Assembly (NCBI GenBank): GCA_020439025.1
Contig: JAGQTO010000023.1
Coordinates: 1-38,852 of the forward strand
DNA from: Mycobacterium sp.
GTDB lineage: Bacteria; Actinomycetota; Actinomycetes; Mycobacteriales; Mycobacteriaceae
Direction of reading: 5' to 3'
DNA length: 38,852 bases
Position numbers and translations under genes: made by a program
In this document: positions 17,657 through 26,214 of the stretch, piece by piece
How the letters are laid out: each line of letters begins with the position of its first letter
How positions within the stretch are numbered: position 1 is the stretch's first letter
The notes under the pieces: generated by a model
Database searches by the model: none
What the model was told of the DNA's origin: nothing
Seen by the model: the letters and a program-made list of their open reading frames with translations, nothing else

Positions 17657-19252
17657 CTAAACCTCGGCCGCGTGCGTCATCTCGATGTGGTCGGGGGTGC
17701 GGCGCCGTCCGATGACCACCCAGGCGAAGACCGCCCCGGCCAGGGCGACGAAGGCCAGCACCAGCATGGACATGGTGATCGCACCGGCGGAGGCGTTGAC
17801 CGCGGCGTTGGTGATGGCGTCGACCGAATCCTGCGGCAGCCCGGCCAGGGCGTCGGCGGCGCGGCCCATGTCCCCGGCCTGCACGGCGTCGGCGTACTGG
17901 GCCGCCAGATCACGCAGTTCGGTGCGCTCGCCGAGCCCGGGACCGACCTTGGAGGCGGTCAGGGTGCCGATGATCGAGGTGACCAGTCCCACGCCGAGCG
18001 CAGCCGGGATGTTGAAGGTCATCTGCATCAACCCCGAGCCCATCCCGGCCCGTTCGGCGTCGACGGCTGACATGCCCGCGGTGTTGCACGCCGGCAACGC
18101 GATGCCGACGCCGATACCCATCAGCGCCAACGGGATCACCATCTCCATCAGCGTGGTCCCAGGGCCGAAGGTCAGACCGATCCAGGCCAGCGCGACCGCC
18201 TGCATCAGCAGGGCGACGGTGATCGGCAGGCCGGGTCCGACCTTGTCCACCCACCGGCCGGCGGGCGGTTCGAAAAGCATGCAGACGCCGGTGGTGATGA
18301 CGATGACCCAACTGGCCTTGCCGGGGGAGTAGTCCAGCACGTTGATCAGGTACAGCGAGCCGATGAAGGTCAGAAACGGGATGTAGACGAAGCCCACCGC
18401 GCTCTCAGCGAAGAAGCCGCCGGAGAACAGTCGCTCCTTCCAGAGGCTGAAATCGACCAGCGGGTGCGCGATCCGGTTCTCCACCACACCGAACACACCG
18501 AGCAGGGCGATGCCGGCCAGGATCGAACCCCAGGTCGCTGTCGCCGACCAGCTCACCGCGGAGTTCTGCAGGCCATAGGTGAGCAGGGTGATGCCGGTAC
18601 CGCCGAGAATCAGGCCCCACCAGTCATAGCTGCCCCTCGCCAGCACGCTCTTGTAGCCCCGGGTGGCCGCCAGGGTCACCACGATGACCAGGGCGGTCAG
18701 CGGCAGCGCGACCCAGAACACCCACCGCCAGCTGGCGACGTCCATCATCCAGGCCGCGAACAGCGGACCGACGAGCAGACCGAACCCGTGCGCGAAACCC
18801 CATACACCGACCGCGAAACCTCGTTGGACCGCCGGGAACGAGTTGACCACGATGGACAGCGTCGCGGGCGCCGAGATACCGATGCCGATGCCCTGTACGG
18901 CCCTGCCACTGATCATCAGGGGCCCGCCGACGGCGATCGCCGACATCAGCAGCCCGCCCCCGAAGATGACGAAGCCGACGACGATCATCTTGACCTCGCC
19001 CACCAGGTCGCCCATCCGGCCGCCGGCGACCAGCGCGGCACCGAAGGCCAGACTGTAGGCGGTGATCGTCCACGTCTGGGCGGACAGGCCCAGCGCGAGA
19101 TCCTCTTTGATGGTCGGCAGCGCCGGGCCGATCACGGTGGAGAACATCTGGGCGATCAGCGCACCGAAGCCCATGGCGGCCAGAATCGCCCACGCCGCTT
19201 TGCCGGCCTTCTCCTCGACCGGAACCGGCGACGCCGCAGTCTCACCGTTCAT
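17657..19252 (-). CDS. MFS transporter, DHA2-like, probable nucleoside-linked
   Basis: 531 residues with about 14 hydrophobic helices, in the DHA2-type drug/metabolite branch of the major facilitator superfamily. Conserved features: QTWTITAYSLAFGAALVAGGRMGDLVG (motif A region after helix 2), GRAVQGIGIGISAPATLS (motif B) and GFAHGFGLLVGPLFAAW (motif C-like). Near the end, about 75 polar residues sit between the last two helices, typical of DHA2 proteins. The ATG lies inside the 3' end of the cytidine deaminase gene (11-base overlap), so the two are probably one operon. Sequence alone points to an exporter-like family; the locus suggests it handles pyrimidine nucleosides or bases, which is inference. 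Confidence 0.85.
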   Translation of the reverse strand: MNGETAASPVPVEEKAGKAAWAILAAMGFGALIAQMFSTVIGPALPTIKEDLALGLSAQTWTITAYSLAFGAALVAGGRMGDLVGEVKMIVVGFVIFGGGLLMSAIAVGGPLMISGRAVQGIGIGISAPATLSIVVNSFPAVQRGFAVGVWGFAHGFGLLVGPLFAAWMMDVASWRWVFWVALPLTALVIVVTLAATRGYKSVLARGSYDWWGLILGGTGITLLTYGLQNSAVSWSATATWGSILAGIALLGVFGVVENRIAHPLVDFSLWKERLFSGGFFAESAVGFVYIPFLTFIGSLYLINVLDYSPGKASWVIVITTGVCMLFEPPAGRWVDKVGPGLPITVALLMQAVALAWIGLTFGPGTTLMEMVIPLALMGIGVGIALPACNTAGMSAVDAERAGMGSGLMQMTFNIPAALGVGLVTSIIGTLTASKVGPGLGERTELRDLAAQYADAVQAGDMGRAADALAGLPQDSVDAITNAAVNASAGAITMSMLVLAFVALAGAVFAWVVIGRRRTPDHIEMTHAAEV

Positions 19253-19667
19253 GGAGGGACTTCCTTTCCACCAGATCCCACGGACCGAAGGCCTGGGGGA
19301 GAATCTCGGCCATGGTGCGAACGCCCTCCGGCGTCATCACCAGAAGGTCCGGGCCGCCGTGTTCGTAGAGCAGCTGGCGGCAACGCCCACAGGGCATGAG
19401 CGGGTCGCCGTTGCCATCCACGCAATACACCGCCGTGAGTCGGCCGCCGCCGGTGGCGTAGAGCGCAGAGACCATCGAGCACTCCGCGCACAGGGTGATT
19501 CCGTAAGAGGCGTTCTCGACGTTCGCCCCGGAAACCAGGCGGCCGTCGTCGACGAAACCAGCCACTCCGACAGGGAAATTCGAGTACGGGGAGTAGGAGT
19601 TCGCGGTCGCCGCGACCGCGGATTCCCGCAACGTCTCCCAGTCCACGTGTGAGTCGACCTGGCCCAT
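19242..19667 (-). CDS. cdd: Cytidine deaminase
   Basis: 141 residues from the ATG at 19667, which has GGGAGG 8 bases upstream; the frame is open to 19835 but the extra residues are not family-like. It is a small tetrameric-type deaminase with ANSYSPYSNFPVGVA near residue 22, ASYGITLCAEC with zinc ligand Cys60 and catalytic Glu62, and MPCGRCRQ with zinc ligands Cys93 and Cys96. It hydrolyses cytidine or deoxycytidine to the uridine forms, which feeds the uridine phosphorylase encoded about 5 kb away. First gene of a two-gene operon with the MFS transporter. Confidence 0.95.
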   Translation of the reverse strand: MGQVDSHVDWETLRESAVAATANSYSPYSNFPVGVAGFVDDGRLVSGANVENASYGITLCAECSMVSALYATGGGRLTAVYCVDGNGDPLMPCGRCRQLLYEHGGPDLLVMTPEGVRTMAEILPQAFGPWDLVERKSLHER

Positions 19668-19828
19668 CTGAACCGCCTCCCGCGCGTCGGGCACCGACCG
19701 GCCGGTGCTCGGCTGACCGCCAAAACTAGCACTGCCGGAACGAAAAATTGCTGGAAATCCACTGGTTGCGGAGTGATCGCGGGGGTTTCGCGGATGTCTT
19801 ACGATGACCTGATCCGAGAGGGGGCGCG

Positions 19829-21604
19829 ATGACACCGGCCGAATCCGACCCGCTGGAAAAGGAACTGCTCCCGTACTACAACCAAGGCCACCGCAACGGA
19901 CCCATCGAGGTCAAGGACTGGGCCGGTGGAATACCGCAGGATCGGGCCGAGCTCCCGTCGGTGCGCGTCGGGCGGCGGTGGTTCTCCAGCCTGTGGCTGA
20001 TCCCGCTGGGCGTCATCGGGCTGGTGCTCTCGATCGCCGTGGTGCGGGAGCTGGCCCGCCAGCCCTGGTTCGCCGACTTCATTGCGCGCTACCCGGGGAC
20101 CTCGGACAGCTACGTGCAACCGGTCAGCACCGGGTTCCCCTGGTGGCTGCGCTGGCAGCACTTCCTGAACCTGTTGTTCATGATGTTCATCATCCGGGCG
20201 GGCTTGCAGATCCTGGCCGACCACCCGCGGCTGTATCTGAACTCCGGTAGCCGACCGGACAGCGAGTGGCTGCGACTGCGCGGTCCGGTACCGGCCGATC
20301 GGCGTGACAGCGACCATCCCGAGACGGTCTGGACGGCCAAGGAGGATGCCGTCGCGTTACCGAAACACCTGGGAATCCCCGGGTTTCGCCACTCGATCGG
20401 ACTGGCGCGGTGGTGGCACTTCTCCTTCGATCTGCTCTGGCTGGTCAACGGCGTGCTGTTCTACGTCCTGCTTTTCAGCACCGACGAGTGGAAGCGGCTG
20501 ATTCCCACCTCGCTCGACGTGTTCCCCAACGCGCTGTCGACTGCGCTGCAGTACCTCTCGCTGAATCTCCCCGAGAACGCCGGATTCAGCACCTACAACG
20601 CACTGCAGTTGCTGGCGTACTTCATCACCGTATTCATCGCCGCTCCGCTGGCGCTGGTGACCGGTCTGCTGCAGGCTCCGTCGGTGGCGGGGCGGTTCGG
20701 GACGGGGGCGGGTCTGCTCAACCGTCAGGTCGCGAGGTCGGTGCACTTCGGCGTGCTGCTGTGGATGCTGATGTTCATCGCGGTCCACACCCTGATGATC
20801 TTCGTGACCGGGTTCGTCGGCAACGTCAACCACATGACCCTGGGTACCGACACGAATTCCTGGAAGGGTGTCGCGCTGTACGTGGCTTGGATGGCCGTCG
20901 TCGTCGCCTTCTGGCTGGTGGCCTCCCCGCTGACCACCAGACATCCACGGGGGATCCAGCGGGCCGGACGCTTCGTTGTCGGCGGGCTCAAAGCGATGCT
21001 GGAGCGGACCAACCCCACCGCGACGTACTCCGACGCCGACATCTCCGGTTACTTCTGGACCAACGGCGAACGGCCGCAGAGCGAGCGCTATGCCGCGCTG
21101 AAGTCCGGAGGTTGGGCCGACTATCGGCTGCGGATCGACGGACTGGTGGGCAACCCGGTCGAGTTGAGTTACGCCGAACTGCTCGCGATGCCCAAACAGG
21201 AGCAGGTCACCCAGCATTTCTGCATCCAGGGGTGGTCCGGGGTGGCCAAATGGGCGGGGGTGCCGATGCGCGAGATCTGCGAGGTGGTGCGACCGGCCGG
21301 CAACGCCGAGTGGGTGGTGTTCTACTCGTTCTCCGACGGTCCGGTCGGCGGGCGCTACTACGACTGCCATCCGATCGCGAGCATGTACCACGACCTGACG
21401 ATCCTGGCCTACGAGATGAACGGCGAGCCGCTCAACGAGTCGCACGGGGCTCCGCTGCGGCTCCGCAACGAGGTCGAACTGGGCTTCAAGCAGGTCAAGT
21501 GGATCGAGGCGATCGAGTTCGTGGAGACCTTCGAACATCTCGGCGCCGGCCAGGGCGGTTACAACGAGGACCAGGAGTTCTACGGCTTCCGGATGCCGAT
21601 CTGA
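19829..21604 (+). CDS. Cytochrome b561-like / sulfite oxidase family molybdopterin fusion protein
   Basis: 591 residues from an ATG with a GAGAGGGGG site. The first ~400 residues contain about five membrane helices with His residues placed as in di-heme b-type cytochromes: LRWQHFLNLLF, ADHPRLYL, ARWWHFSFDLLW, RSVHFGVLLWM and FIAVHTLMIF. From about residue 420 it is an oxidoreductase molybdopterin-binding domain of the sulfite oxidase family, with the likely molybdenum-ligand Cys465 in QHFCIQGWSGVAKW and the motif MNGEPLNESHGAPLRL. Electrons could pass between quinone, hemes and the molybdenum site in one chain, comparable to MsrQ plus MsrP. No Tat signal is visible; the substrate is unknown (sulfoxide, sulfite and nitrate are possible). 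Confidence 0.87.
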   Translation: MTPAESDPLEKELLPYYNQGHRNGPIEVKDWAGGIPQDRAELPSVRVGRRWFSSLWLIPLGVIGLVLSIAVVRELARQPWFADFIARYPGTSDSYVQPVSTGFPWWLRWQHFLNLLFMMFIIRAGLQILADHPRLYLNSGSRPDSEWLRLRGPVPADRRDSDHPETVWTAKEDAVALPKHLGIPGFRHSIGLARWWHFSFDLLWLVNGVLFYVLLFSTDEWKRLIPTSLDVFPNALSTALQYLSLNLPENAGFSTYNALQLLAYFITVFIAAPLALVTGLLQAPSVAGRFGTGAGLLNRQVARSVHFGVLLWMLMFIAVHTLMIFVTGFVGNVNHMTLGTDTNSWKGVALYVAWMAVVVAFWLVASPLTTRHPRGIQRAGRFVVGGLKAMLERTNPTATYSDADISGYFWTNGERPQSERYAALKSGGWADYRLRIDGLVGNPVELSYAELLAMPKQEQVTQHFCIQGWSGVAKWAGVPMREICEVVRPAGNAEWVVFYSFSDGPVGGRYYDCHPIASMYHDLTILAYEMNGEPLNESHGAPLRLRNEVELGFKQVKWIEAIEFVETFEHLGAGQGGYNEDQEFYGFRMPI

Positions 21605-21623
21605 GTGAGCGCCGGTTGTCGGC

Positions 21624-22142
21624 TCAGACGGTGCTGCCCGGGTCGGCCGGCACCGCCGTCAGCGGGATGTAGACGGTGCCCTCGCAGGCGCCTTCGCCGA
21701 TGTTGGTCGCGAACGTTCCGGTGAGCGAACCGTCCGGCTCCGGCGAGTAGGTGGTCACCGAACTCGCCGAGTCGAAGGTGATGGTGCGGTCCGGCAGCAG
21801 GCAGTCCCACCGCCAGCTGTTGGTGCGTGACCACTGCGATCCGGTCCACTCGAACCTGGTGGCTTGTTCAACGTTGTCCTTGGGGGCAGGGCCGTCGACC
21901 ACCGAAGCCTCACAGGTTCCCGACGAGCAGTCCGTCTCGAACCGGTACCAGGCGGTGTAGGCCTCCTCGGACTGCTTGGCCGCCGCGCTGGTGCCCGATT
22001 TCTGATCGGTGTGGAAGGTGATCCGGTACCAACCGTTCCAGCTCGGCGCGGGTGCAGCCTGCGCCAGCGGGACGAATACCACGGCGCCAATCGCGACGGC
22101 GGCAGCGGCCCTGATGGTAACCAGTGGGCGTGGAATGGTCAC
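21624..22142 (-). CDS. Secreted protein of unknown function
   Basis: 172 residues. A signal peptide spans residues 1-30 (basic start, hydrophobic core, cleavage likely at AQA-AP). The mature part is a small, probably all-beta domain beginning SWNGWYRITFHTDQKSGTS, with Trp- and Tyr-rich strands and Cys residues in DCSSGTC, WDCLLP and GACEG that could form disulfides. I recall similar secreted proteins annotated as hypothetical in mycobacteria, with no known role. The ATG overlaps the stop of the upstream lipoprotein gene (ATGA), so the two are co-translated and may act together at the cell surface. Confidence 0.8.
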   Translation of the reverse strand: MTIPRPLVTIRAAAAVAIGAVVFVPLAQAAPAPSWNGWYRITFHTDQKSGTSAAAKQSEEAYTAWYRFETDCSSGTCEASVVDGPAPKDNVEQATRFEWTGSQWSRTNSWRWDCLLPDRTITFDSASSVTTYSPEPDGSLTGTFATNIGEGACEGTVYIPLTAVPADPGSTV

Positions 22143-22408
22143 CGCACACAGACGCCGTTGACGATCTCTTTGCAGACCGCTCCCGGCGGGGCGGGGTTGA
22201 TCGACGGCGTGAAGGAGTTGTCACCCGGCCCGAGGGCCTTTTCCGTCGGGGTCGGGGTGGCCGCCGAGCTGGTGGCCGGCGAGCTCGGCGTCGTCGACGG
22301 CGCCTCCTTCTCGGTGCCGGAACTACAGGAGGTCAGCGCACCCATCGCGACGATGGCGGCACCGCCGGCGAAAAGCGCGATCCGCGCCGTCAGGCGAGCA
22401 GAGCTCAT
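22139..22408 (-). CDS. Small lipoprotein
   Basis: 89 residues from the ATG at 22408; an upstream ATG at 22486 would put non-signal residues before the signal peptide, so it was rejected. A lipobox LTSC places the acylated Cys at residue 28, followed by a Ser/Thr/Pro-rich linker (about 30-62) and a short C-terminal segment with two Cys (AVCKEIVNGVCVR) that may form a disulfide. Lipidated and anchored outside the inner membrane. It is the first gene of a two-gene unit with the secreted protein gene. Family not recognised. Confidence 0.75.
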   Translation of the reverse strand: MSSARLTARIALFAGGAAIVAMGALTSCSSGTEKEAPSTTPSSPATSSAATPTPTEKALGPGDNSFTPSINPAPPGAVCKEIVNGVCVR

Positions 22409-22553
22409 GGTGTTTCCCCTCAATGTTGTCAGGTCAGGCCGCTGGCTCCCGGCCGCTAAACCCGGAGGCGGTTGCCCTTCTGACAACCATCCTAGTCGCC
22501 GGCGTGTTCCCGCGCGGCTACGACCTCGGATGTTCCGCTGCCGGCGAATGTGC

Positions 22554-22742
22554 TCAGGGGGCGGTGAAACCCTCGCGCTTGTGCGCGCCGTCGCAGAACG
22601 GCTTGTTCGCCGAGTGGCCGCAGCGGCACAGGTACGACTTGCTCGTCCGCTTCACCGGCGCGCCGTCGGCGGCGAGGATCTCGACCTCGCCGGACACCTC
22701 GAGGGGACCGTCGGTCAAAGGGGTGATGGTGACATCGCTCAT
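22554..22742 (-). CDS. CDGSH-type iron-sulfur protein
   Basis: 62 residues. The C-terminal half has a complete CDGSH (mitoNEET-like) 2Fe-2S motif: Cys39, Cys41, Cys50 and His54 in LCRCGHSANKPFCDGAH. Residues 1-30 form a short beta strand region typical of stand-alone bacterial members. The cluster, with three Cys and one His, is redox- and pH-sensitive; the family is linked to iron or redox balance, but the bacterial role is unclear. No membrane anchor is present. It has no strong ribosome binding site. The downstream lipoprotein gene is 145 bases away, so a shared operon is not evident. Confidence 0.9.
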   Translation of the reverse strand: MSDVTITPLTDGPLEVSGEVEILAADGAPVKRTSKSYLCRCGHSANKPFCDGAHKREGFTAP

Positions 22743-22794
22743 GAGCGGTCATTCTGCCCGTCACGATGCGGACGTTGAACCGGCGGTCCGAAAC

Positions 22795-24207
22795 TCAGGC
22801 GCCGACCAGTGTCTGGATGCCGTCGCGGGCGAAGTAAACCAGGAATCCGGCGGTGACGATCCACAGCAGCGGGCTGACTTCGCGGGCCCTTCCGACGGCC
22901 GACCGCAGCACCACCCAACTGATGAAGCCCACCCCGATCCCATTGGCGATGGAATAGCTCAGCGGCATCATCGCCACCGTCAGGACGACGGGCAGCGCTA
23001 CCGAGAAGTCCGAGATGTCGATGTGGCGCAGGTGCGAGACCATCATCGCTCCGACGATCACCAGCGCCGCCGCGGCGACCTCGGTCGGAACGATCGAGGC
23101 CAGTGGCGCAACGAACATCGCGGCGAGGAAAAGCGCCCCGGTGACCACGTTGGCCAGGCCGGTGCGGGCGCCCTCGGCGATGCCGGCCCCTGACTCGACG
23201 AACACAGTGTTCGACGAGGCAGAGGTCACGCCGCCGGCGACCGCTCCGGCGCCCTCCACGATCAGGGCCGAGGGCAGGCGGGGGAAGGTCCCGTCCGGAG
23301 CTGCCAGTCCCGCTTCCCGGGACAGCCCGGTGAAGGTGCCCAGCGCGTCGAAGAAGTTGGCGAACACCAGCGTGAACACCAGCACGCCGGCGGCCAGTGC
23401 GCCGATCCGTTCGAAGCTGCCCAGGCTGACCGCGCCGACCAGGGAAAGGTCCGGCCATGCGAAGGGCGAACCGGACAGCGCCGGCACTGACAAACGCCAG
23501 CCGCCGGGCTGCTCGGCCGCCGATCCAAGGTGCAGAACCGCTTCGGCGGCGATCGCGATCACGGTGCCGCCGACCAGGCCGATCAGGATTCCGCCGCGTA
23601 CCCGCCGGGCGACCAGGACGCCGGTCAGCAGCAGTGTCACCAGGAACACGACGGTCGGGACGCCCGATAGCGACCCCTGGCCGTTGCCGCCGAGTCCCAC
23701 CGGCGGCGAGGGCAGCCCGGTCGAACCGACGAACCCGGCATCGACCAGACCGATGAAGAGGATGAACGCACCGATACCGGCGGTGATGGCCAACTTCAGC
23801 TGCAAGGGCACTGCGTCGAACACCATCCGGCGCAGGCCCGAGGCCGCTAGCGCCACGATGATCAGGCCGTTGATCACAACCAGGCCCATCGCCTCGGGCC
23901 AGGTGACGACGCCCACCACGGAGGTGGCCAGGAATGAGTTGATACCCAACCCCGCGGCGAAGGCGAACGGCAGCCGCGTGACGAGGCCGAACAGGATGGT
24001 CATGAACCCGGCCGCCAGCGCGGTCACCGCCGAAACCTGGGTGAACTGCAACTGGTTGCCCGCGACGTCGGTGGACCCGGACAGGATGATCGGGTTCAGC
24101 ACGATGATGTAGGCCATCGCGATGAAAGTGACCACTCCGCCGCGGACCTCCGCGCCGAGGGTCGACCCGCGGTCGGTGATCTCGAAAAAACGGTCGAGGC
24201 GACGCAT
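22795..24207 (-). CDS. AzgA-type purine permease (NCS2/xanthine-uracil superfamily)
   Basis: 470 residues from the ATG at 24207 (the frame is open upstream, but this Met starts the family-like MRRLDRFFEI). There are about 12-14 hydrophobic helices. The sequence matches the AzgA branch (adenine/guanine/hypoxanthine permeases): an N-terminal ITDRGSTLGAEVRGGVVTFIAMAYI stretch in which the membrane part begins, GLGINSFLA near residue 100, and VFANFFDALGTFTGLSRE in the second half followed by SASSNTVFVESGAGIAEGARTG. It imports purine bases by proton symport across the inner membrane. The start lies 4 bases after the stop of the glycerol facilitator gene, so they are probably co-transcribed. Exact substrate not known. 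Confidence 0.9.
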   Translation of the reverse strand: MRRLDRFFEITDRGSTLGAEVRGGVVTFIAMAYIIVLNPIILSGSTDVAGNQLQFTQVSAVTALAAGFMTILFGLVTRLPFAFAAGLGINSFLATSVVGVVTWPEAMGLVVINGLIIVALAASGLRRMVFDAVPLQLKLAITAGIGAFILFIGLVDAGFVGSTGLPSPPVGLGGNGQGSLSGVPTVVFLVTLLLTGVLVARRVRGGILIGLVGGTVIAIAAEAVLHLGSAAEQPGGWRLSVPALSGSPFAWPDLSLVGAVSLGSFERIGALAAGVLVFTLVFANFFDALGTFTGLSREAGLAAPDGTFPRLPSALIVEGAGAVAGGVTSASSNTVFVESGAGIAEGARTGLANVVTGALFLAAMFVAPLASIVPTEVAAAALVIVGAMMVSHLRHIDISDFSVALPVVLTVAMMPLSYSIANGIGVGFISWVVLRSAVGRAREVSPLLWIVTAGFLVYFARDGIQTLVGA

Positions 24208-24211
24208 GGGG

Positions 24212-25045
24212 CTAGCGCAGCGGGGTCGGCTCGACGACGCCGATCTCCGCGGGGTTGGTGATCGCCGCCGGCAGGAACTTCTCGATGCAGAAGACGAAGA
24301 GCGCACCGCCGATCAGCCCGCCCATCAGCGGCGCGATGATCGGGACCCAGAAGTACATCTCGGGCCCGTTGGTGGAGAACCACGCGTCGTGATAGCCGGT
24401 CAGCCAGGACGCCAACCGCGGAGCGAAGTCCCTGGCGGGGTTGATGGCGTAACCGGCGTTGGCGCCCCAGCCGAGGCCGATGCCGACCACCAGTAGCCCG
24501 ATGATCAGCGGTCCGGTGTTGGCCATGGGGGGGTTGTTCACCGCGCTGGTCAACGCGAAGATGACCGCCACCAGGATCGCCGTGCCGATCACCTGGTCGA
24601 AGAACGCCGTGAACAGTGAGACGCCGATGTCCGGCGAGGTCGAGAAGATCCCCTGGGTGGCTTTGGTGTGGTCGGGGTCGACCCGGTTGATGGCGTCGGA
24701 ATAGGTGAACCGGACCAGCAGTGCCCCGACGAACGCGCCGGCGACCTGGGCGCCGATGTAAGGCATGATCTTGCGAACCGGGAAACCCTTGAAGGTCGCG
24801 AGTGCGACCGTGACGGCGGGATTGAGGTGGGCGCCGCTGAGACGGCCGGCGACGTAGACCGCCATCGCCACCCCCAGACCCCATCCCCACGCGATCGAGT
24901 TGTAGTCGCCGGTGGCGCCGGTGGTGGTGGGGAAGCCTCCGGTCACCACCTGGGCTACCACACCGCACCCGAAGAGGATCAGCAGCATCGTCCCGAAGAA
25001 CTCCGCGGAGCACTCGCCGAGCAAGGGGGTTCGTCTGACAGTCAC
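24212..25045 (-). CDS. glpF: Glycerol uptake facilitator / aquaglyceroporin
   Basis: 277 residues from the GTG at 25045, preceded by AAAGGA; the frame is open to 25300 but the extra residues show no membrane or family character. Six helices and two half-helices with both NPA motifs at residues 75-77 (GAHLNPAVTV) and 202-204 (AINPARDF). The Asp after the second NPA-Arg, and the longer loop around residues 115-145, favour the glycerol facilitator branch over strict water channels. It should let glycerol and other small polyols diffuse across the inner membrane. It is followed after 4 bases by the purine permease gene. No glycerol kinase or dehydrogenase gene is in the window. Confidence 0.88.
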   Translation of the reverse strand: MTVRRTPLLGECSAEFFGTMLLILFGCGVVAQVVTGGFPTTTGATGDYNSIAWGWGLGVAMAVYVAGRLSGAHLNPAVTVALATFKGFPVRKIMPYIGAQVAGAFVGALLVRFTYSDAINRVDPDHTKATQGIFSTSPDIGVSLFTAFFDQVIGTAILVAVIFALTSAVNNPPMANTGPLIIGLLVVGIGLGWGANAGYAINPARDFAPRLASWLTGYHDAWFSTNGPEMYFWVPIIAPLMGGLIGGALFVFCIEKFLPAAITNPAEIGVVEPTPLR

Positions 25046-25429
25046 TGCACGCCGGTCCTTTCCGGAGGGGATGCACGGCAAAGTAACAACGTCGCAGCTC
25101 CGCTGTGCGGCTTTTGGGATCCGCCGCGAGCGGCGCGGCGCAAATCCCGGTTCCGCCCGCCGCTGTGTGGCATCTCCGAAGCTCACCGTCAGGGGTTTCA
25201 TCCGGCGATCACTGCTGTAGCGGTTGTCAAGGAGCCAGGGATGGTTCCGGGACACAGTGTGTGCCATAGCGCCCGGAGTGTCACTGACCCTGCCGATCAA
25301 CAGCGTGGCGGTCGACTACAGGAACTTCACCGCTGTGGACCCGATGGGACGTCTCCGACATCACCCTCGACCCGCCGCTGCGCGCGATCTGATCCGGCAC
25401 GAACGTCCGCCGGTGCTAGAAACGTAACG
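25046..25429. other. Long intergenic region with a possible decayed small gene
   Basis: This 384-base gap separates divergent genes (glpF leftward, HNH nuclease rightward) and should hold both promoters. No tRNA or strong hairpin was seen. Within 25260-25391 two protein-like stretches appear in different frames: SLTLPINSVAVDYRNFTAVD in one, then, after a frame change near 25335, WDVSDITLDPPLRAI followed by a stop. This could be a frameshifted small gene, or chance. Confidence 0.35.
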
Positions 25430-26212
25430 GTGGCATCCGGAACACCGAGACGGGCCCGGTGGCGGCGGCGCGTCCTTGCCGCAGTGCTGTCGGTTCTGGT
25501 GGTCGGCGCGGTGGCCGGGGTGCTGTTCTGGCAGCAGAATGCCGCCAGGCAGTCGACGTCCGGGCCGTCGCCGACCTGGCGTGCCGAACCCGGAGCCTCG
25601 GTACCCTCGCTCTCGCCGCCCTCCGAGCCCGGCAGCCCGCCATCGCGGTTCGACGTCGCCCGCCGGCAGCTCGCGGAGCTGAAGGTACGGGGGTGGGACC
25701 GCACCTCGGACTTCCGCCGCGACCAGTTCGGTCCACGCTGGAGCGACGACGTCGACGTGGAGTTCGGCCACAACGGCTGCAACACCCGTGACGACATCCT
25801 GCGCCGAGACCTGACCAACCTCGTGGTCCGGCCGTTCACGTGCTTCGCCCAGAGCGGGACGCTGGTCGATCCCTACACCGGAAGCGTCATCGACTTCGTG
25901 CGTGGCCCGCAGAGCTCCAACAGCGTGGAGATCGATCATGTCGTCTCGCTGGCCGATGCCTGGTACAAGGGGGCCCGGGCCTGGGATGCCCAGCGCCGAC
26001 TGGACTTCGCCAACGACCCCCGCAACCTTCTCGCGGTGAGCCCCGAGGCCAACTTCGACAAATCGTTCCGCGACGCCGCCGGGTGGCTCCCTCCCAACCA
26101 GGCGTTCCGGTGCGAGTTCGCGGCCCGACAGATCGAGGTCAAGACGGCCTACGGCCTGTGGTTGTCGGCCAAAGAGAAAAGGGCGCTCGAGCAGGTACTG
26201 GCACGCTGCTAG
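25430..26212 (+). CDS. Membrane-anchored or secreted HNH nuclease
   Basis: 260 residues from a GTG; the frame is open far upstream, but that part lies antisense to glpF. No strong ribosome binding site is present, so the start is uncertain. Residues 7-14 are very basic (RRARWRRR), followed by a hydrophobic segment at 15-33 that is a signal anchor or uncleaved signal, then a Ser/Pro-rich linker to about residue 72. The folded domain has the DUF1524/GmrSD-type HNH signature SVEIDHVVSLADAWYKGA with His170, followed by DPRNLLAVSPEANFDKS, where Asn residues complete the metal site. Cys118, Cys138, Cys228 and Cys260 may form disulfides outside the cell. Probable extracellular DNA nuclease, common in actinobacteria. 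The next gene begins two bases after its stop. Confidence 0.85.
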   Translation: MASGTPRRARWRRRVLAAVLSVLVVGAVAGVLFWQQNAARQSTSGPSPTWRAEPGASVPSLSPPSEPGSPPSRFDVARRQLAELKVRGWDRTSDFRRDQFGPRWSDDVDVEFGHNGCNTRDDILRRDLTNLVVRPFTCFAQSGTLVDPYTGSVIDFVRGPQSSNSVEIDHVVSLADAWYKGARAWDAQRRLDFANDPRNLLAVSPEANFDKSFRDAAGWLPPNQAFRCEFAARQIEVKTAYGLWLSAKEKRALEQVLARC

Positions 26213-26214
26213 AT

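Noticed and set aside
20357..21538. 393-codon open frame antisense to the molybdopterin fusion gene
   Set aside because: His/Arg/Gly-rich reading of a conserved sense gene; no family features.
24668..25429. N-terminal extension of the HNH gene
   Set aside because: The frame is open but mostly antisense to glpF, and the residues show no domain; the signal anchor at 25430 gives a better start.
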